This document shows positions 11,111 through 24,200 of a stretch of 64,000 nt of DNA, piece by piece; within the stretch, counting starts at the first letter, position 1, and each line of letters starts with the position of its first letter. Made by a program: the position numbers and the translations under genes. This stretch comes from Melitaea cinxia (lineage: Eukaryota > Arthropoda > Insecta > Lepidoptera > Nymphalidae). The notes under the pieces are model-generated. The model searched no databases and was not told where the DNA came from. It saw only the letters and a program-made list of their open reading frames with translations. The stretch spans positions 9,459,206 through 9,523,205 of the forward strand of contig NC_059396.1 of assembly GCF_905220565.1 (NCBI RefSeq), in the 5' to 3' direction.

Positions 11111-13260
11111 AGTTGCCGCCCCAGGAACGAAGTTCTGTTGATCCATCACTGGCAGCGGGCACAGTCTGTTGAAGGCACGTCGTACAGATCCCGAAGTGGT
11201 AATCACATCTGCTACTCGAGCCACTCCGTCAGAACCGGGATAAATATTCGTCACTCGTCCCAGACGCCATTGATTAGGAGGCAGCCGGTCATCCTTGATC
11301 AGCACCATCTCGCCAAGGTTCAGCTGCCCGCCTTTTCTTTGCCATTTTTGCCTCTTCTGTAGTTCTGTTATATATTCCATATAAAAACGATTCCAGAAAT
11401 GAGTCTTCAGTTTCTGCATTCTCATATAACGTGAGAGTGTATGTAGTGCAGCGGTTTCTTTGACCTCAGGATTCGGGAGTGACGTAAATGTTCGTCCAAT
11501 TAAAAAATGAGATGGAGTAAGAGCAATAAGATCAGATGGATCTAACGACATCGGAGTAAGAGGTCTTGAGTTTAAGATGGCCTCGATATGTATGAGGACT
11601 GTGTTCATTTCTTCATAAGTTAAATTAGCTAAAGACACTACTCGCTTTAGGTGGTGTTTGACAGACTTTACGGAACCCTCGGCTAATCCATTAAAATGGG
11701 GGCTATACGCTGGTTAAAATTTAAAATTGATTGAAGAGTCTGCAGCCTTAGAAGCTATACAATCAGAACTTTGTTTAAGGAATTTTGCGAGCTCATTGCA
11801 GGCACCTACAAAATTCGTACCATTGTCCGAAAAGATGTTGGCGGGCTTACCCCTACGGGCTATAAAACGATTAAGTGCGGCTAAAAAACTGTCACTAGTT
11901 AGGTCGGTGACAAGTTCTATATGTACTGCTTTTATCGCCAAACATATAAAAATACACAAATATGATTTTATTAGTTTGCTACCTCTTCCTTTTCTATTCA
12001 AAATCATAACTGGCCCGGCGTAATCTACGGCTGTGTTAATAAACGGGAATTCAGTGTATAAGCGCTGAGCAGGGAGATTACCCATAATTGGTTGTGCAGT
12101 TTTGCCAGAAAAACGACAGCATTTTATACAATTACGAACTGTTTTTTTTGCAAGGTTTCTGCCACCTATAATCCAAAATTGTTGTCTTACTAAAGCTAAT
12201 AACAGTTGCGGTCCAGCATGCAAAAAGGCTATGTGATAAAATTCAAATATTAAGTTTGCGATTTTGTGTGATGAGTGGAGCAATATGGGATGTTTAGTTT
12301 CATAACTATAGAAGGAATTTAATAGTCTGCCTCCTACTCGCAATAAGTTGTCATTGTAGTCATAAAATGGATTTAAATTAAGTAATTTGTTTTTTGCAGG
12401 TAACTCTTTTTTATTTTTTAATAATATATATTCTTTAAGAAAATCCTCTTGTTGAGCAAATCTACATAATGATTTTAATGCTGATTTTAGTTCATGAACC
12501 TTTAAATACCCACTAAGTTTATTATTTGGATTGTGACAGTTGTGTATAAATCGTTGAGCAAAGGCTATGATTCTTTGTAACTTTCCCAACTTTGAAAAAC
12601 GTTTAATAAAGTCTGAATGAAAGGTGAAATGATCATTTTGTTTTGATGTTAAATGACATTGTACTTTGAGCTCGGGTAAATTTAGAATTTTAAAACCGGT
12701 TGGTTGAGCAGGCCACTCTGACTGATTCTGAGAAAGAAATAATGGGCCTGACCACCATAACGAACATTTTGCCAATTGCTTTGCATCTGCACCACGTGAC
12801 CCAATGTCAGCTGGGTTCAAATGCGTTGGTACATAGCGCCACATGGACACTTCTGAATTGTCAAGAATTTCCTGAACTCTATTGAAAACGAATGGTTTTA
12901 GTAAATGACTTTTTTCAGATTTTATCCAGCCAAGAACAATAGTGGAATCACACCAGTAAGTATAACTTTTTATATTTAATCTTAATGAACATTTTACCTT
13001 TTCAGCTAACCTTGCGGCGAGCAGCGCACCACACTATTCTAGTCGCGGGACCGTTGCAGGTTTTATTGGAGCTACTCGACTTTTTGCAGTTAACAAGTTA
13101 ATTGTTGCCTGGCCCTTAACAGGGATAGATTTAATATAAACACATGCTGAATATGCTTGCGATGATGCGTCGCTAAAAGCATGAATTTCGACCTCAAATA
13201 GAGAGTAATCAGTTAATACGAATCTTGGAATTTTAATGCTATTTATGTAAGTTAAAGAAT
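11105..13260 (-). pseudogene. BEL pol remnant: RNase H start, integrase, DUF5641
   Basis: In order on the minus strand: the end of the polymerase region and RNase H start (13260 to about 12850), integrase zinc-binding and catalytic core (12850-11717; the Asp in FSDNGTNF is visible), then the C-terminal DUF5641-type domain (to 11105). Breaks: a TAG at 13036-13034 replaces a codon in the conserved LEL-CGALL block, and a TAA at 11716-11714 falls just before AYSPHFNGLAEG, with the same frame resuming afterwards. The YxDD-bearing part of the reverse transcriptase is absent. The element cannot encode a working polymerase. Confidence 0.9.
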
Positions 13261-13540
13261 TAACAAATTTGTGGTAATAAATTTAGGTAAGTATCATTTT
13301 TCGGACATGTATTCTCTGTCATGTGACCTAAGCTTATATATTCTTTAATGAATTCACAATATTTCATTTTAAATAAAGAATCTATTGAAAATCGGCGCTC
13401 TAAACACAGAAATCTAGATAATGCTTGTTGATAAGAATCACCAAGTTTGTCGGGAGATTCACTTAAAGGAATCGTCACAACAAAACGTCCGTCAGAATCG
13501 TAAGTATAGGTCTATCTATCTATCTATCTATAAACTGTTG
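13261..13540 (-). pseudogene. BEL reverse transcriptase, N-terminal fragment
   Basis: The frame beginning TIPLSESPDKLGDSYQQALS (13478 down) matches the segment just before the Pao reverse-transcriptase fingers. After LGHMTENT it runs into the RNase H-side sequence with no palm domain between them. By comparison with intact BEL elements I estimate roughly 0.8-1 kb is missing. Confidence 0.75.
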
Positions 13541-15595
13541 CTAACATTCTTGTTCTTCTTTAGATATATGCTTACGTATTGACACTGCTTCAAATTCAAA
13601 AAATTGATTTAATTGTTTATCAATGTTTTGATCAGATGATATGATAGCATGATTGCAATGGACTGTATTTGAATAACATTGTGTTTGTGCAAGACCGGAG
13701 ATTAACCAACCAAACTTGGTTTCACTTAACGTCGGCTTGTTTTTTCCTAATGAAATGTTATTGGAGCAAAGCACACTCCAGAATACATCTGCCCCAAGAA
13801 GCATATCTACTTGAGATGGGTAAAAATATGTGGGGTCGGCTAAAGTAATCCCCTTTGGAATTATTATTGATTTACAATCAACTTGCGTAATAGGTAATAA
13901 TTGTGTGATACGTGGTACTACAAAACATTTAATTTCCTCTTTGTACGTGGAATTAAGCGATGATATAATAACGTTACATTGTTTGGATAAGCATGAAGTT
14001 TGACAGTTCAACCCTTCAACTAATGACGAGATCGAAGTGGTTGGTAAGTTAAGTTTATCACATAAGTTTTTTGTAATAAAACTCGACGTGCTGCCGTTAT
14101 CTAACAATGCGCGTATAGTATGTTTTTTACCACTATAGTCAGTAACTTCGATCAAAGCTGTTGACAACAACACACAGTTTTTATCGATAGCTGACAAGGC
14201 TACATTATCATGTAAAATTTGATTAAGTTTTTGAGTTTCAGGTGGGCTGTGCGGCGACGGCGGCATCGACTGCAGCACTGAAGAAGACATCGACGGTGGG
14301 ACTATATTCGGCGGCGGCGCGGACGGCGACGCAGAGCAAAGAACTATATTATTATGTGCAGTGATCGATTCACTTGGTGTGTGTGATTCATGTGTATGTA
14401 ATAAGCTGTTTATTGGCTTATTACATACTCGACAAGGCCCTATTTTACAGGTATTTCTGGTATGACCTTGACGTAGGCAGTTCAAGCACAATTTAAGAGA
14501 TTTCGCTTTTGACATTCGGTTCTCTAACGAAAAAGACCTAAACTTTAAACAACGATATATAGCGTGATTATGTTTACATAACGGACAAACATACGGTTTA
14601 TTTATATGTGAGGTGTTGGGGTTGGAGGTCACTACTAATGATTTTTGACGATTATTATAAGTGACGTCACTGTGTCTACGTTTCGTGTGAGTGTCCTCCA
14701 TGGTCTCCAACAGATCAGCTTGATTTTTTAGGAAAGTAATCATATTCTTAAGTGTCGGCAAATCCTTCAACGTGTTACGGTAAGTTTCCCATTCACGGCT
14801 TGTGACAGGGTCTAACTTCGTAGAAATAATATACACGATTAGTGCGTCCCAGTGTTCAGTAGGCAATTTCAAAGTTTTCAAAGCTCTAAGATTTTTATTT
14901 ACGATGTCAATAATGTTACGTAACGCTTTAGAAGACTCTTTAGCTATTGTTTCAATATTAAAAATCGATTGAATATGATTTGTAACAAGAAGTCGTGTGT
15001 TATTATATCGATCACACAAAAGATCCCATGCTACGTCATAATTAGCAGCTGAGAAGTCGAGCGAGCGTATGACTAATGCTGCACTGTCTTTTAAAGTCGC
15101 GCGCAGATAATGAAATTTATGTATTTTAGGAATGGAGTTATCATTGTGCACAAGAGAAATAAATGTATCACGAAATTCAAGCCAGTCATGATTTTGACCC
15201 GAAAAGGTAGGTATAGGTATAGTAGGTAATTTAAGTTTTGGCCCACCTCCATGCACAGTACTAGAACCTGGCATCGAACCGGAACCGGTGGCGCCGGGCT
15301 GTTCGTGCCGCGCCAACAACTCTCGGGCAAGCGCGATGCTCTGGAAGTACTGGGACTCAAAATTCTCACGTTCTGTGAATTGGTCCTCTGGAATTTCAGA
15401 TACATTTTCAAGGTTAGATTGAACATCATCATATTCTGAGTAAAGTTCTTCTATTTTAGTAAGGCGAATGTTGAGCTCGTTAATTAAAAGTGATGTTATC
15501 GTATCTGAGTTTTTAAATAAATCTAAATAATTTTTAAAAAGAGTAAGCTTAGCCTTAAATGTTGCACGCCTTTTTACTAAAGTTTTAGGGTCCAT
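13541..15595 (-). CDS. BEL/Pao Gag-protease polyprotein (5' part of pol)
   Basis: This 684-residue open frame starts at ATG 15595. The first about 120 residues are coiled-coil-like; next comes a DUF1759-type gag domain (around IPTFSGQNHDWLEFRDTF). Then there are Cys/His knuckles (CLNCLRQGHTRNTC fits CX2CX4HX4C), a Pro-rich linker, and a retroviral-type aspartic protease (ALLDNGSTSSFI, DUF1758). The frame ends with TAG just after EEQEC. A (TCTA)n microsatellite at 13512-13531 follows, so translation does not continue into the polymerase remnant at 13478-13260. BEL elements normally encode one uninterrupted polyprotein, so this stop is damage. Confidence 0.92.
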   Translation of the reverse strand: MDPKTLVKRRATFKAKLTLFKNYLDLFKNSDTITSLLINELNIRLTKIEELYSEYDDVQSNLENVSEIPEDQFTERENFESQYFQSIALARELLARHEQPGATGSGSMPGSSTVHGGGPKLKLPTIPIPTFSGQNHDWLEFRDTFISLVHNDNSIPKIHKFHYLRATLKDSAALVIRSLDFSAANYDVAWDLLCDRYNNTRLLVTNHIQSIFNIETIAKESSKALRNIIDIVNKNLRALKTLKLPTEHWDALIVYIISTKLDPVTSREWETYRNTLKDLPTLKNMITFLKNQADLLETMEDTHTKRRHSDVTYNNRQKSLVVTSNPNTSHINKPYVCPLCKHNHAIYRCLKFRSFSLENRMSKAKSLKLCLNCLRQGHTRNTCKIGPCRVCNKPINSLLHTHESHTPSESITAHNNIVLCSASPSAPPPNIVPPSMSSSVLQSMPPSPHSPPETQKLNQILHDNVALSAIDKNCVLLSTALIEVTDYSGKKHTIRALLDNGSTSSFITKNLCDKLNLPTTSISSLVEGLNCQTSCLSKQCNVIISSLNSTYKEEIKCFVVPRITQLLPITQVDCKSIIIPKGITLADPTYFYPSQVDMLLGADVFWSVLCSNNISLGKNKPTLSETKFGWLISGLAQTQCYSNTVHCNHAIISSDQNIDKQLNQFFEFEAVSIRKHISKEEQEC

Positions 15596-16501
15596 TATGA
15601 GTTATATGATATGTATTATGTACTTACGAAATCAGTATAAACTGTAAATAAAATAAATAGAATTTAGGCGTAACTAATTAAAGAAAATATAGAAAAATAC
15701 TTAAAAGCAATAATGAAGAGAAGCGAGGGTTCAGTAAATGTACGCAGCTAGGTAAAAAAGCTAAGCGTGCGATGCGAGTAGCCGACAGCGCTTTCGGCTG
15801 ATGCAATACCGGTCGGCAACTAATTCCGCACAGCAAGTGGGTAGGTAGCGGCAGTAAGCGGTCGTGCGGCACAATCGCGATCGACTGGAATGCGTAATAG
15901 CAATAATTACCCACTATTCATTAAACACAATCCACACACAAAACGATTAATCCGAATCAAAACCTCTGAAATAGACAAGACGTATATGAATATAATAAAT
16001 AGATAATTAAATGCAATTTATTTGCATTAAAATAATTCTTTTTATCTTAATATTTTAAATTTGAAGTAAAATGAATAAATAATATGAAGCAGGAACTACT
16101 TTATAATATGTAATAAATAGGTAGGTTTATTTTTATGACTATGTAAATTATTTTTTATGTCTGCTCATCCCCAAAGGGTAAGAAACGTGACGATTAATAC
16201 CTTAAGTATCTACTGGTGTAGATTTAAATAATTCGGAAATTAAATGAATAAGAACTTTTGATTAAATAAGTGATTTAAAAAATATATGAAATAATAGTTA
16301 TTAATAGGGAAATAATTGGAACGAACTTACAATAACGCCACCCGATATCCTTACTATATTATGCACTTCAAATTTCAAGGTAGGTGCAAGGTCGTATCCA
16401 ATCCAGCATAGGTAACTTTCCGTTGCGAACACGCCACGTCGATTCGCTCGTTTCCTTTATTCCAAATCTTTATGAATATGCACTGATTTTTTCTTTAAAG
16501 C
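15596..16501 (-). other. BEL 5' leader
   Basis: This is untranslated sequence between the primer site and the gag start. No convincing reading frame is present. Confidence 0.6.
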
Positions 16502-16519
16502 ATCCGGCTCGAAGGACCA
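16502..16519 (-). promoter_or_regulatory. Primer-binding site, tRNA-Tyr
   Basis: The plus strand reads ATCCGGCTCGAAGGACCA, identical over 18 bases to the 3' end of insect tRNA-Tyr including CCA. The element RNA is therefore complementary to that tRNA. It starts 3 bases inside the 5' LTR, the expected place. Confidence 0.85.
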
Positions 16520-16522
16520 AAA

Positions 16523-16749
16523 TGTATGGAATTGGTCGTCTGCGTTGGTGGGTGCTCGCTTGCGGTAGTATTTAAACTCAATTTCAACATTAATACAATT
16601 TAATACGTAAGTAAAAATAAGGTACATAAATGTGTGCTTGTACAATCGTCAACGATAATGAAGTGAGCGGGTCGCCGCAGCGGGCGCGCCCGATGAATCG
16701 GTCGACGTATGCAAATGTGTGTGTGACACACACTTGCAAGGCGTTAACA
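16523..16749 (-). repeat. 5' LTR of the BEL element
   Basis: It is 227 bp and pairs with 10884-11110; see that entry for the one difference. It is followed on the minus strand by the primer site. Confidence 0.93.
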
Positions 16750-17268
16750 CGTTTCTTCTTTTATTTGTTTTTTTTTTTTTTTTTGGACCTCCTACACAGG
16801 ATTCCAATTCTAATGGGAGAATTTAATTTAATTCTTGTATTTTCTTAAGCGGAATTTCGGGATAAAAAATATATATCGATAAGCAATGATAAAAATAAAT
16901 ATAAGTAGATTTTTAGCATCAATATTGATGGACTGTGATGTGATGTGACTGGCCTTAAAAACATAAATTGGCACACTTTTCTTCACAGCGTCTTCTAACG
17001 TTTACAAACATATTACCGAAATAATCGATAACGCAATAGCTAAACGACTTGTAACAGTAAATAATCCCGTGAGATAATTGCCTACAAATATTTTCAGCTG
17101 TTTTCTATTTAATATTCGAAAGCGTGGGCATAAATGTTTGAGACATGAGTCTAAACAGTCAGTTTGCAGTGCAGTAACAGTGTATCCAAAATCTTTATTT
17201 TATTCGTTCACTATAGCTTCATTCCTACAGCTACGTTATCTAAACGATTTGAATTTTAGTATACTACT
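16750..17268. other. Gene-free stretch
   Basis: A T-run lies at 16772-16786. Otherwise this is AT-rich DNA with no gene recognised. Confidence 0.4.
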
Positions 17269-18215
17269 AGCTGTGCCCGCGGCTTCGCCCGCGTTGAAAT
17301 CAGTGTGTCACAAAGTTTTCCCGGCAAACTTCCAGTGAAACTCTCATCGAAATCGGCTTAGCCGATCCGTAAACCTTCCCCTTGAAGCCATCTCCCCATT
17401 GGTGAAACCGCATAAAAATCCGTTCAGTAGATTTTGAGGGAATCGATCACATACACTTTTGGGGACTTGGTTTTATAATACACTAATTGTTGCCCGCGAC
17501 TACGTCCGCTTGGTTATAAAGACATGCATTACTATTAAGATGTTTAACGCAAATTATTTTTTCATTTCAGTCACTTGAAATGCTTATCACACTGAGTAAC
17601 TTTTTGCAAGGCACAATTTAGTATAATTTAATAGTCATTTTTATAAAACCTCTCTATACACCACATTTTTAGTTTTATTTTCAGGCTGCAGTATAAATAA
17701 CCTATCAGGCGAACTTATAGCTGCTGTATATGTTTCATACCCAATTAAACCCCCTTAGCGGTGGAATATCGCAAAATCCGTTCTTAGCGGACGTCTACTA
17801 ACTATAATCTACCTCCCTGCCAAATTTCATCTTTGTTCATCCTAGATGAATGGACCATCCAGCGGTTTTTGAGTTCTCGAGATGAGTGAGTTAGTGACCT
17901 TTCTCTTTTATATATATAGATTACGATGCATTATTTGGACACCTCCTCACCATCTATAGAACATACATTTTAAATTTCGAGCATCCTACTCCTCCTCCTA
18001 TCTTACTTAAAAAACATAGGACTTTCATACAAACTTCCAACTCCCGTTTTATCCCCTTAGGGGTCGAGTTTCATAAAATCCGTTCTTAGCGAATGTCTAT
18101 GCCTATAACGAACCTACGTGCCAAATTTCAAGTTTGTAGCTGTTATAGTTTCGGAGATTTCGTGATGAGTGAGTGACCTTTCGCTTTTATATATATTATA
18201 GATTATAGATATACA
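17269..18215. repeat. Cluster of 'ctagctgtgcccgcg' repeats
   Basis: It begins ctagctgtgcccgcggcttc and contains at least two related units, each ending in 'cttttatatatat(a)gatta' (about 17935 and 18205). The phrase 'tcataaaatccgttcttagcg' type sequence occurs twice (about 17780 and 18075). Related copies are at 53181-53430, 25331-25625 (reverse) and 59050-59577. It lies immediately downstream of the WDR55 stop. Confidence 0.6.
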
Positions 18216-18273
18216 ATTTTTTGTACTGTAAAAATAGGTTTGTTGAATAAAAAATGTATTTTAAAAAAGTATT

Positions 18274-18279
18274 TTTATT
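18274..18279 (-). terminator. Poly(A) signal of WDR55
   Basis: The minus-strand AATAAA lies 17 bases after the stop codon. It is the closest canonical signal. Confidence 0.6.
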
Positions 18280-18295
18280 AATAATTGCATACAAC

Positions 18296-21200
18296 TTATG
18301 CTAAACCAGAAAAAAAATCTGAAGCATTTTTTATACTACTTGACGGTAAATTATTCATCATATCCTTCTTTTTATTTTGTTTATGGTTTACGTCGATAAG
18401 GCTGTCAATTGATTCAAAATACGAAATGTTCCAAAATTTAACATCATTATTGTGTGAACAAGATGCAATGTATTGTCCATCATGACTGATATCAAGGGCT
18501 TCCACTGGTAAACTATGTTGACCCACAATTCCAAGTTGTCTTTGTGGAAACATATGTGCTGCTCTTAATATGCCATCTTCTCCAGATGATACGACAATAT
18601 TTTGTGTAATGGGTATCATGCACTGGATAGAATGTTTCTGTCCAACATATTCATCACTATGTAGTCCAAATTCCTTCCAATTAAACAAATATAATTTGCC
18701 TACTGATGAACCAACTAGTAATTTTGTCTCTGATCGGAATAACCCCATACAGGTTAACTCTGTTTCATACTGCTCAGACGAAGTATATATTTTACTAAAA
18801 AATAAAATTTTAATTAAGTTTATGTTTAAATGAAATTTATATATATCTATACGTGAAGAAAAAAACTTAGTATCTCTTATATAGGAGTATGAAATTTCCC
18901 ACAATTATAGTTTATATAGAGGAAAGTGCAGAATGCTTAAAATTTTTTAAAAATTATGCATAAAAATATATTAAATTAATAAAATAAAAAAACATTACAC
19001 ACACTACCATCCATTTGACACACACATGCTCATCTCTTTTTGTTGATTGTCAAGTCTGTAGTCAAATTAAAAATTTTTAAAAAAGGTTCTTTATTTTCAT
19101 AATTTTTTGGTTTACTTATATTTAAATTTTTAATTTTGGTCGAATTTCGACGTCTGGGCGACCACTAGTTTATAAAACTAAAACCAACTGCTCAGAAAAG
19201 TTATTTAGAGCATTTTTATTTATCCATACCAGTCAACCAATCTCACAGAAAATAAACATATTGAATTGGAAGCTATCATAATATGCAAGATTCTTCCACG
19301 GCACGATAATTAGTAAAACTATTGAGTTTAGATAGCACTGCCAAGAAAATAAATTTAAACATTGTATTAAAAATTCAGTGCAGGATTATATAAATGATAA
19401 AAATGTGTGGATTTAGTGATGCTTATAATTAGGGCGGAGTTCACCGACTTTTAAAGCGGCTGTTTTTTAATGAGTTAAACAACTGATTAAATCATTTTTA
19501 CTGTTCACCACACGTTAACCAGTGTTTACAGCCCTTAAACAGCCGATTACTTTAACCGAGCTCTACAGCATTGTTTAACCGTTCATCAGTGCCATATTCG
19601 GACATCTGCTCAACAGATTCTGCTGTGACTTTACAACAGTTACAACATTACGATATTCGTTGAAAGTTTTTTGTAAGAGATAAACACGCAGTCAGTGTTC
19701 AATTTCGATGTATTAATTGATAACTATCAAGACTTTAGGCCTTCTTGAATATGTAGAAAATATAGAGACGACCTAGGCACACTAGGCACAAGGAGACCTA
19801 GAGTACCTGTTCAAATGCGTCGTAATTATTACGAAGAATACAATTATTCCTCATTTAAAACTAGATTCCGTTTGTCAAAATCGTCGCTTGAAAAATCGTT
19901 TGTTCTCTTTTTTAAAGCTGCCATTTTTCAAGTAAACCGTAATTTAAAAATAAAACACTCACAACAGAACAAAATAATAATCAACACAGAGAATGTTAGC
20001 ACGTGCAAAGAAATAATAAAAAAAAAAAAAAATGACAATAACAGCGCCGTGCCGTTATTACCTACCCATCCAAATAGGACACTACATGCTAACGTAACAG
20101 TTTCCAATGCGTTCTCGAACTTCTCAAGTTGAAAGCGTTTTATTTTATGCTACTAACTATAGATGGCACTAAAACTCGTGTCGATTAAATAAAACTATGT
20201 AACTTCCCTAATGAGTAGTCTTATAGCATTTATTCATTAGTGGTTCAAATACTCTGAGTGTATGGTGATTGCCTGATTTAGTAACCACGGTTAAAATATT
20301 CGTGGTGAACAGTGAATACTTTACCGGGTGCATAACCGATGTTTAGGAATTCATCGGCTGATTACTCAAACATTGGTTAAATGATAGTCTGTGAACTCCG
20401 CCCTTAAAATGTTAATTTGTAAATTGAGAATTGAACACACTTGAAGCATATTCAAATAAAGTTATATTTGATTTTCATTTGACTGCTAGCAAAATTTATC
20501 GTTGACTTAAATAGAAGAAAGAAAAAAAATGAAAGCAATCTTGGCAGGTAGTCTTTTGGCTCTCAGTAACTGTACAAAACCAGGGGTTGGATTTAGAATC
20601 ATTTGGCACGAATTTAAAGTATATATAGTTTAGATTTCGATTAAAAACAGTGTATAGTTAGTTTGTTTTCTTATTATTTGTTAGGACTTAGGTTTAGGTG
20701 TAAAACTTTTAACTATTTAGTCATAAAAATGTCTTTCAATAAAAAAGTAAGTGAATCACCGAAATTGGTCTAAACAGTGAAAAGTTCTGAGGTAATACAT
20801 TAAAAAAATACAATCGAATTGAGAACCTTCTCCTTTTTTGGAAGTCGGTTGATAAAGGGAATTGTTCAGTTTACAATTTACAAGAACAAAATTCGTTATC
20901 CGCATAAACTTAAATAACAGGCTGTTATTTTATAACAGGTATTGATATCTGTTATTTTTCCATAACAGTAACAGATATAACAGGTAACATGTTTCACCTG
21001 TTATAACCCACGTCTACTCCACGTAGTCTTGTTTTCTCTACCCCTAGAGTATTCTTTAGAAGCTGGAGGCGCGGATGGAGGGCAGCCCTGCCCGCTGTAA
21101 CAAAACGCAGACAACCGGGCGGGCGTGGGTGTCTGCATTTTGTTACGCAAGGGCGAAGGGTCTTCGCCTTCCGAAGCGCCGGAGACGTCACGGAACGAAA

Positions 21201-24200
21201 TTATGCTGATGAACGGTTAATTTTGAGGTTAGGTCTATGGGTTTTCTTTTTTTTCAAGAATGGTGCATTACCTTGTATTGCGCGTGGTATGGGGTTGGGG
21301 GGGGGGTGAGAGAGACTGCCACATCTGCCCTCACTCCTTTTCGCCTTTAAATTCGTGCCAAATTATTCTAAATGTCAACCAAAACATGCTGCACTTTTAC
21401 GCTCATTTATTATTTGAAAAGGCTTTATATAAACTCCAATAAAAGAAATTTGTTTACTTGTTGAAATCAACTATTGATAAAATACTACAACTTTCAAATA
21501 CTACTTACCTTCCTTTTAAATCAATGGAAGTTAGAGTACCATCTCCACCAGAACAAACTAAATACTTTTGAGCTTCATTTGTAAGCATATCTGAAATATA
21601 ATCTTCACCAATTTTTAGGCTGAATATAGCATTTTGTTTTCTCATATCCCAGAGCTTTACAGTACCGCTATCATCCCCTAGAATAAAGCCAAAATACTTT
21701 AATACTACATTATCTACAATATGTTATACTTTTGTACAATCCTTGCGTTCCCAGGCGTGAGGCGTATTTAATGGAACAGATAAAAATAACAGGTATTTGA
21801 AAGTAACAAATAACAACTGTTATTCTGAATTTGAAATAACTGTTATCTAAAATAACATAAATAACAGATACGTAAATATCAAATACTTATGCCAAATACT
21901 ATTGTTATTTGGTACCGCAACTGTTATTTGCAGTCTGTTATTTCTCGAATAACATTTATCGCGCCTTGCAAAATAGAGAAACACCTAGTATTTTATTACA
22001 CAATACACATGTTTACCTCTCAGTTACACTACAATGCCTATATCATACCAAAAAGAGAAGCACCTAGTATTTATTACCCCATTATAAAATATAGTTGATA
22101 GATTCTGGGAACAAATCTCATTGAAAAATTAACTCTCAAATATGGTCATGTTATGCATTGTCTTCTTATTCGGATACATTGTAAGAATTGTAGTGCCATA
22201 TTGTGTGTTACTAATAAATAATATTTTATGAATCAAGTACTGTAAAACCAATTTTATTATTTAAATATTAGTATTTTAATAGCTAAACATTGTTAAATAA
22301 AATATGTGTCACTCGTTTGAAATTATGCTGTGTATCAAAAAAAAAAAAAAAACGTTGGCTCATCCCGGTTTAACATGATTGGTCAATAAATTAACCTTGT
22401 AAATTTAACTTTACGAGATAAAATATAAGAATGATATTCAGTTGTGATTATGATTGATAATGTTTAAACTTTGAAATTCCCTCTTTATTAAAATTTCATA
22501 ATCGAACGAATTACAAAGCGTTTTGAATTTTGGAAGTGATAGAAGAAATTTTAAGATTCTTGTATTTCTTGTTTTTTTAAATTAGTTCAATAGTTAGTGT
22601 TGTTAGTTAGTGTTTATATTCATTGTATATATAGTTTAGATTTCGATTAAAAATAGTGTATAGTTAGTTCTATTATTTGCTAGTGTTCTTATTATTTGTT
22701 AGGACTTAGGTTTAGGTGTAAATTTTTTAACTATTTAGGCTTAAAAATGTGTCTTAATAAAAAAGTGAGTGAATCATCAAAGTTGGTCTACCCAGTGAAA
22801 AATTCTGAGGTAATACATAAAAAAAATACAATCGAATAGAGAACCTCCTCCTTTTTTGGAAGTCGGTTGATGAAGGGAGTTGTTCAGTTTACAATTTACA
22901 AGAACAAAATTCGTTATCCGCATAAACTTAAATAACAGGATGTTATTTTTCCATAACAGTAACAGATATAACAGGTAACATGTTTCACCTGTTATAACCC
23001 ACGTCTTTTCCCAGGAACTGGTTGCCTCCGGTGATCGGGAAAATGAAACGGCCAGTATGGATTGTTTACCACGATTTTACATTTGCCTTCAACAGTATAC
23101 TAATATACATAGTTTAAAACAATGATAGCGCGATTTAATCGACATCCAACGCCATCTATAGGCAGATATCCTCACTACTACAAATAATGCCATCCAGTGG
23201 CGGATAAGTAAACCAAACTGATAACAAATTAAATAATTGTAGGTTGCATCGTAACAACTTTAGTTTTGATATTCATGTATAGTTGTATAGTTTTTGGAAA
23301 AATGAAACAAAAGAACTATCCTACTTTATTTTCATTTTTAACTGACCAACCTGCACATTTTTTGTTTTCACCAATTATTAATCAAAAACTAAAAATAATA
23401 AGAGTTGTATTGGTAAGTGATATTGATAAATATATACGTTCTACATTTCCTTGGCTAATAAAGGCTTAAAAATAACTTTTTTAATTTAAAACGTGTAAAG
23501 CTGCTAGGATGTTGGGTTTTGTCAAGAGAAATGCTGGAGATTTTCGACTCCCATCCACAAAGATACTTTTATTCAATTGTCTGGTTCGTAGTCACCTCGA
23601 GTATGGTAGTGTTGTGTGGAGCCCGTCGTATGTTGTGCATTCCCAGAGGCTAGAGGGTATCCAGAGAGCTTTCACTAGATACCTGGCTTTTACGTCTCCA
23701 GGAATTTCTCATAGAAGTTCCTATGATCAGCGCTTGGATCGCTTTGGCTTGATTACGTTAAGAGACAGACGCAAACTGCTCGACCTTCTGTTCCTGTATA
23801 AAGTAATCAATGGATTCATGGACTCTGCTGATATTCTGTCTCGGGTGAATCTATGTGTCCCCTATAATAGTCCTCGCAAGCCTCTCTCTCACATTTTTGA
23901 ATGCTCTCGTAATAGGACCAATCTAGGTCGTCATACCCCCATTAACAGAATTTGCGTGGAATATGGCGAGCTTTGTAGCCGGGCGCCGGATGTGGACATT
24001 TTTAGCGATTCTTTACGTAAATTTAAAAATCAAATACTGAAATCAATAGCGGGCTGTAATTAGATATATTTTTTCCTCTTTGTCCTATAAACCCATATAA
24101 TAATCAATTTGTTTTTTTTTTTTCTTTTTTTGACATGATAGACAATTTGTGTATAATGATTTTGACAATGGTATTACAATGACACTTTATTTCCTTTTGA

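Larger units (their letters stand above)
10884..16749 (-). mobile_element. BEL/Pao LTR retrotransposon, inactive
   Basis: This 5.87-kb element on the minus strand has two 227-bp LTRs that I see differing at one base, a tRNA-Tyr primer site, a gag-protease frame and an RNase H-integrase remnant. CGTT flanks both sides (10880-10883, 16750-16753); with the first T of the LTR it can also be read as the 5-bp CGTTT usual for the group. The catalytic core of the reverse transcriptase is deleted and there are in-frame stops, so it cannot move alone. Near-identical LTRs point to a recent insertion, probably of an already defective copy mobilised by another. Confidence 0.95.

Noticed and set aside
10991..11362. 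Plus-strand frame over the BEL 3' LTR
   Set aside because: It crosses the LTR boundary and is antisense to the integrase-end coding region; the matching frame at 16630 is the same LTR.
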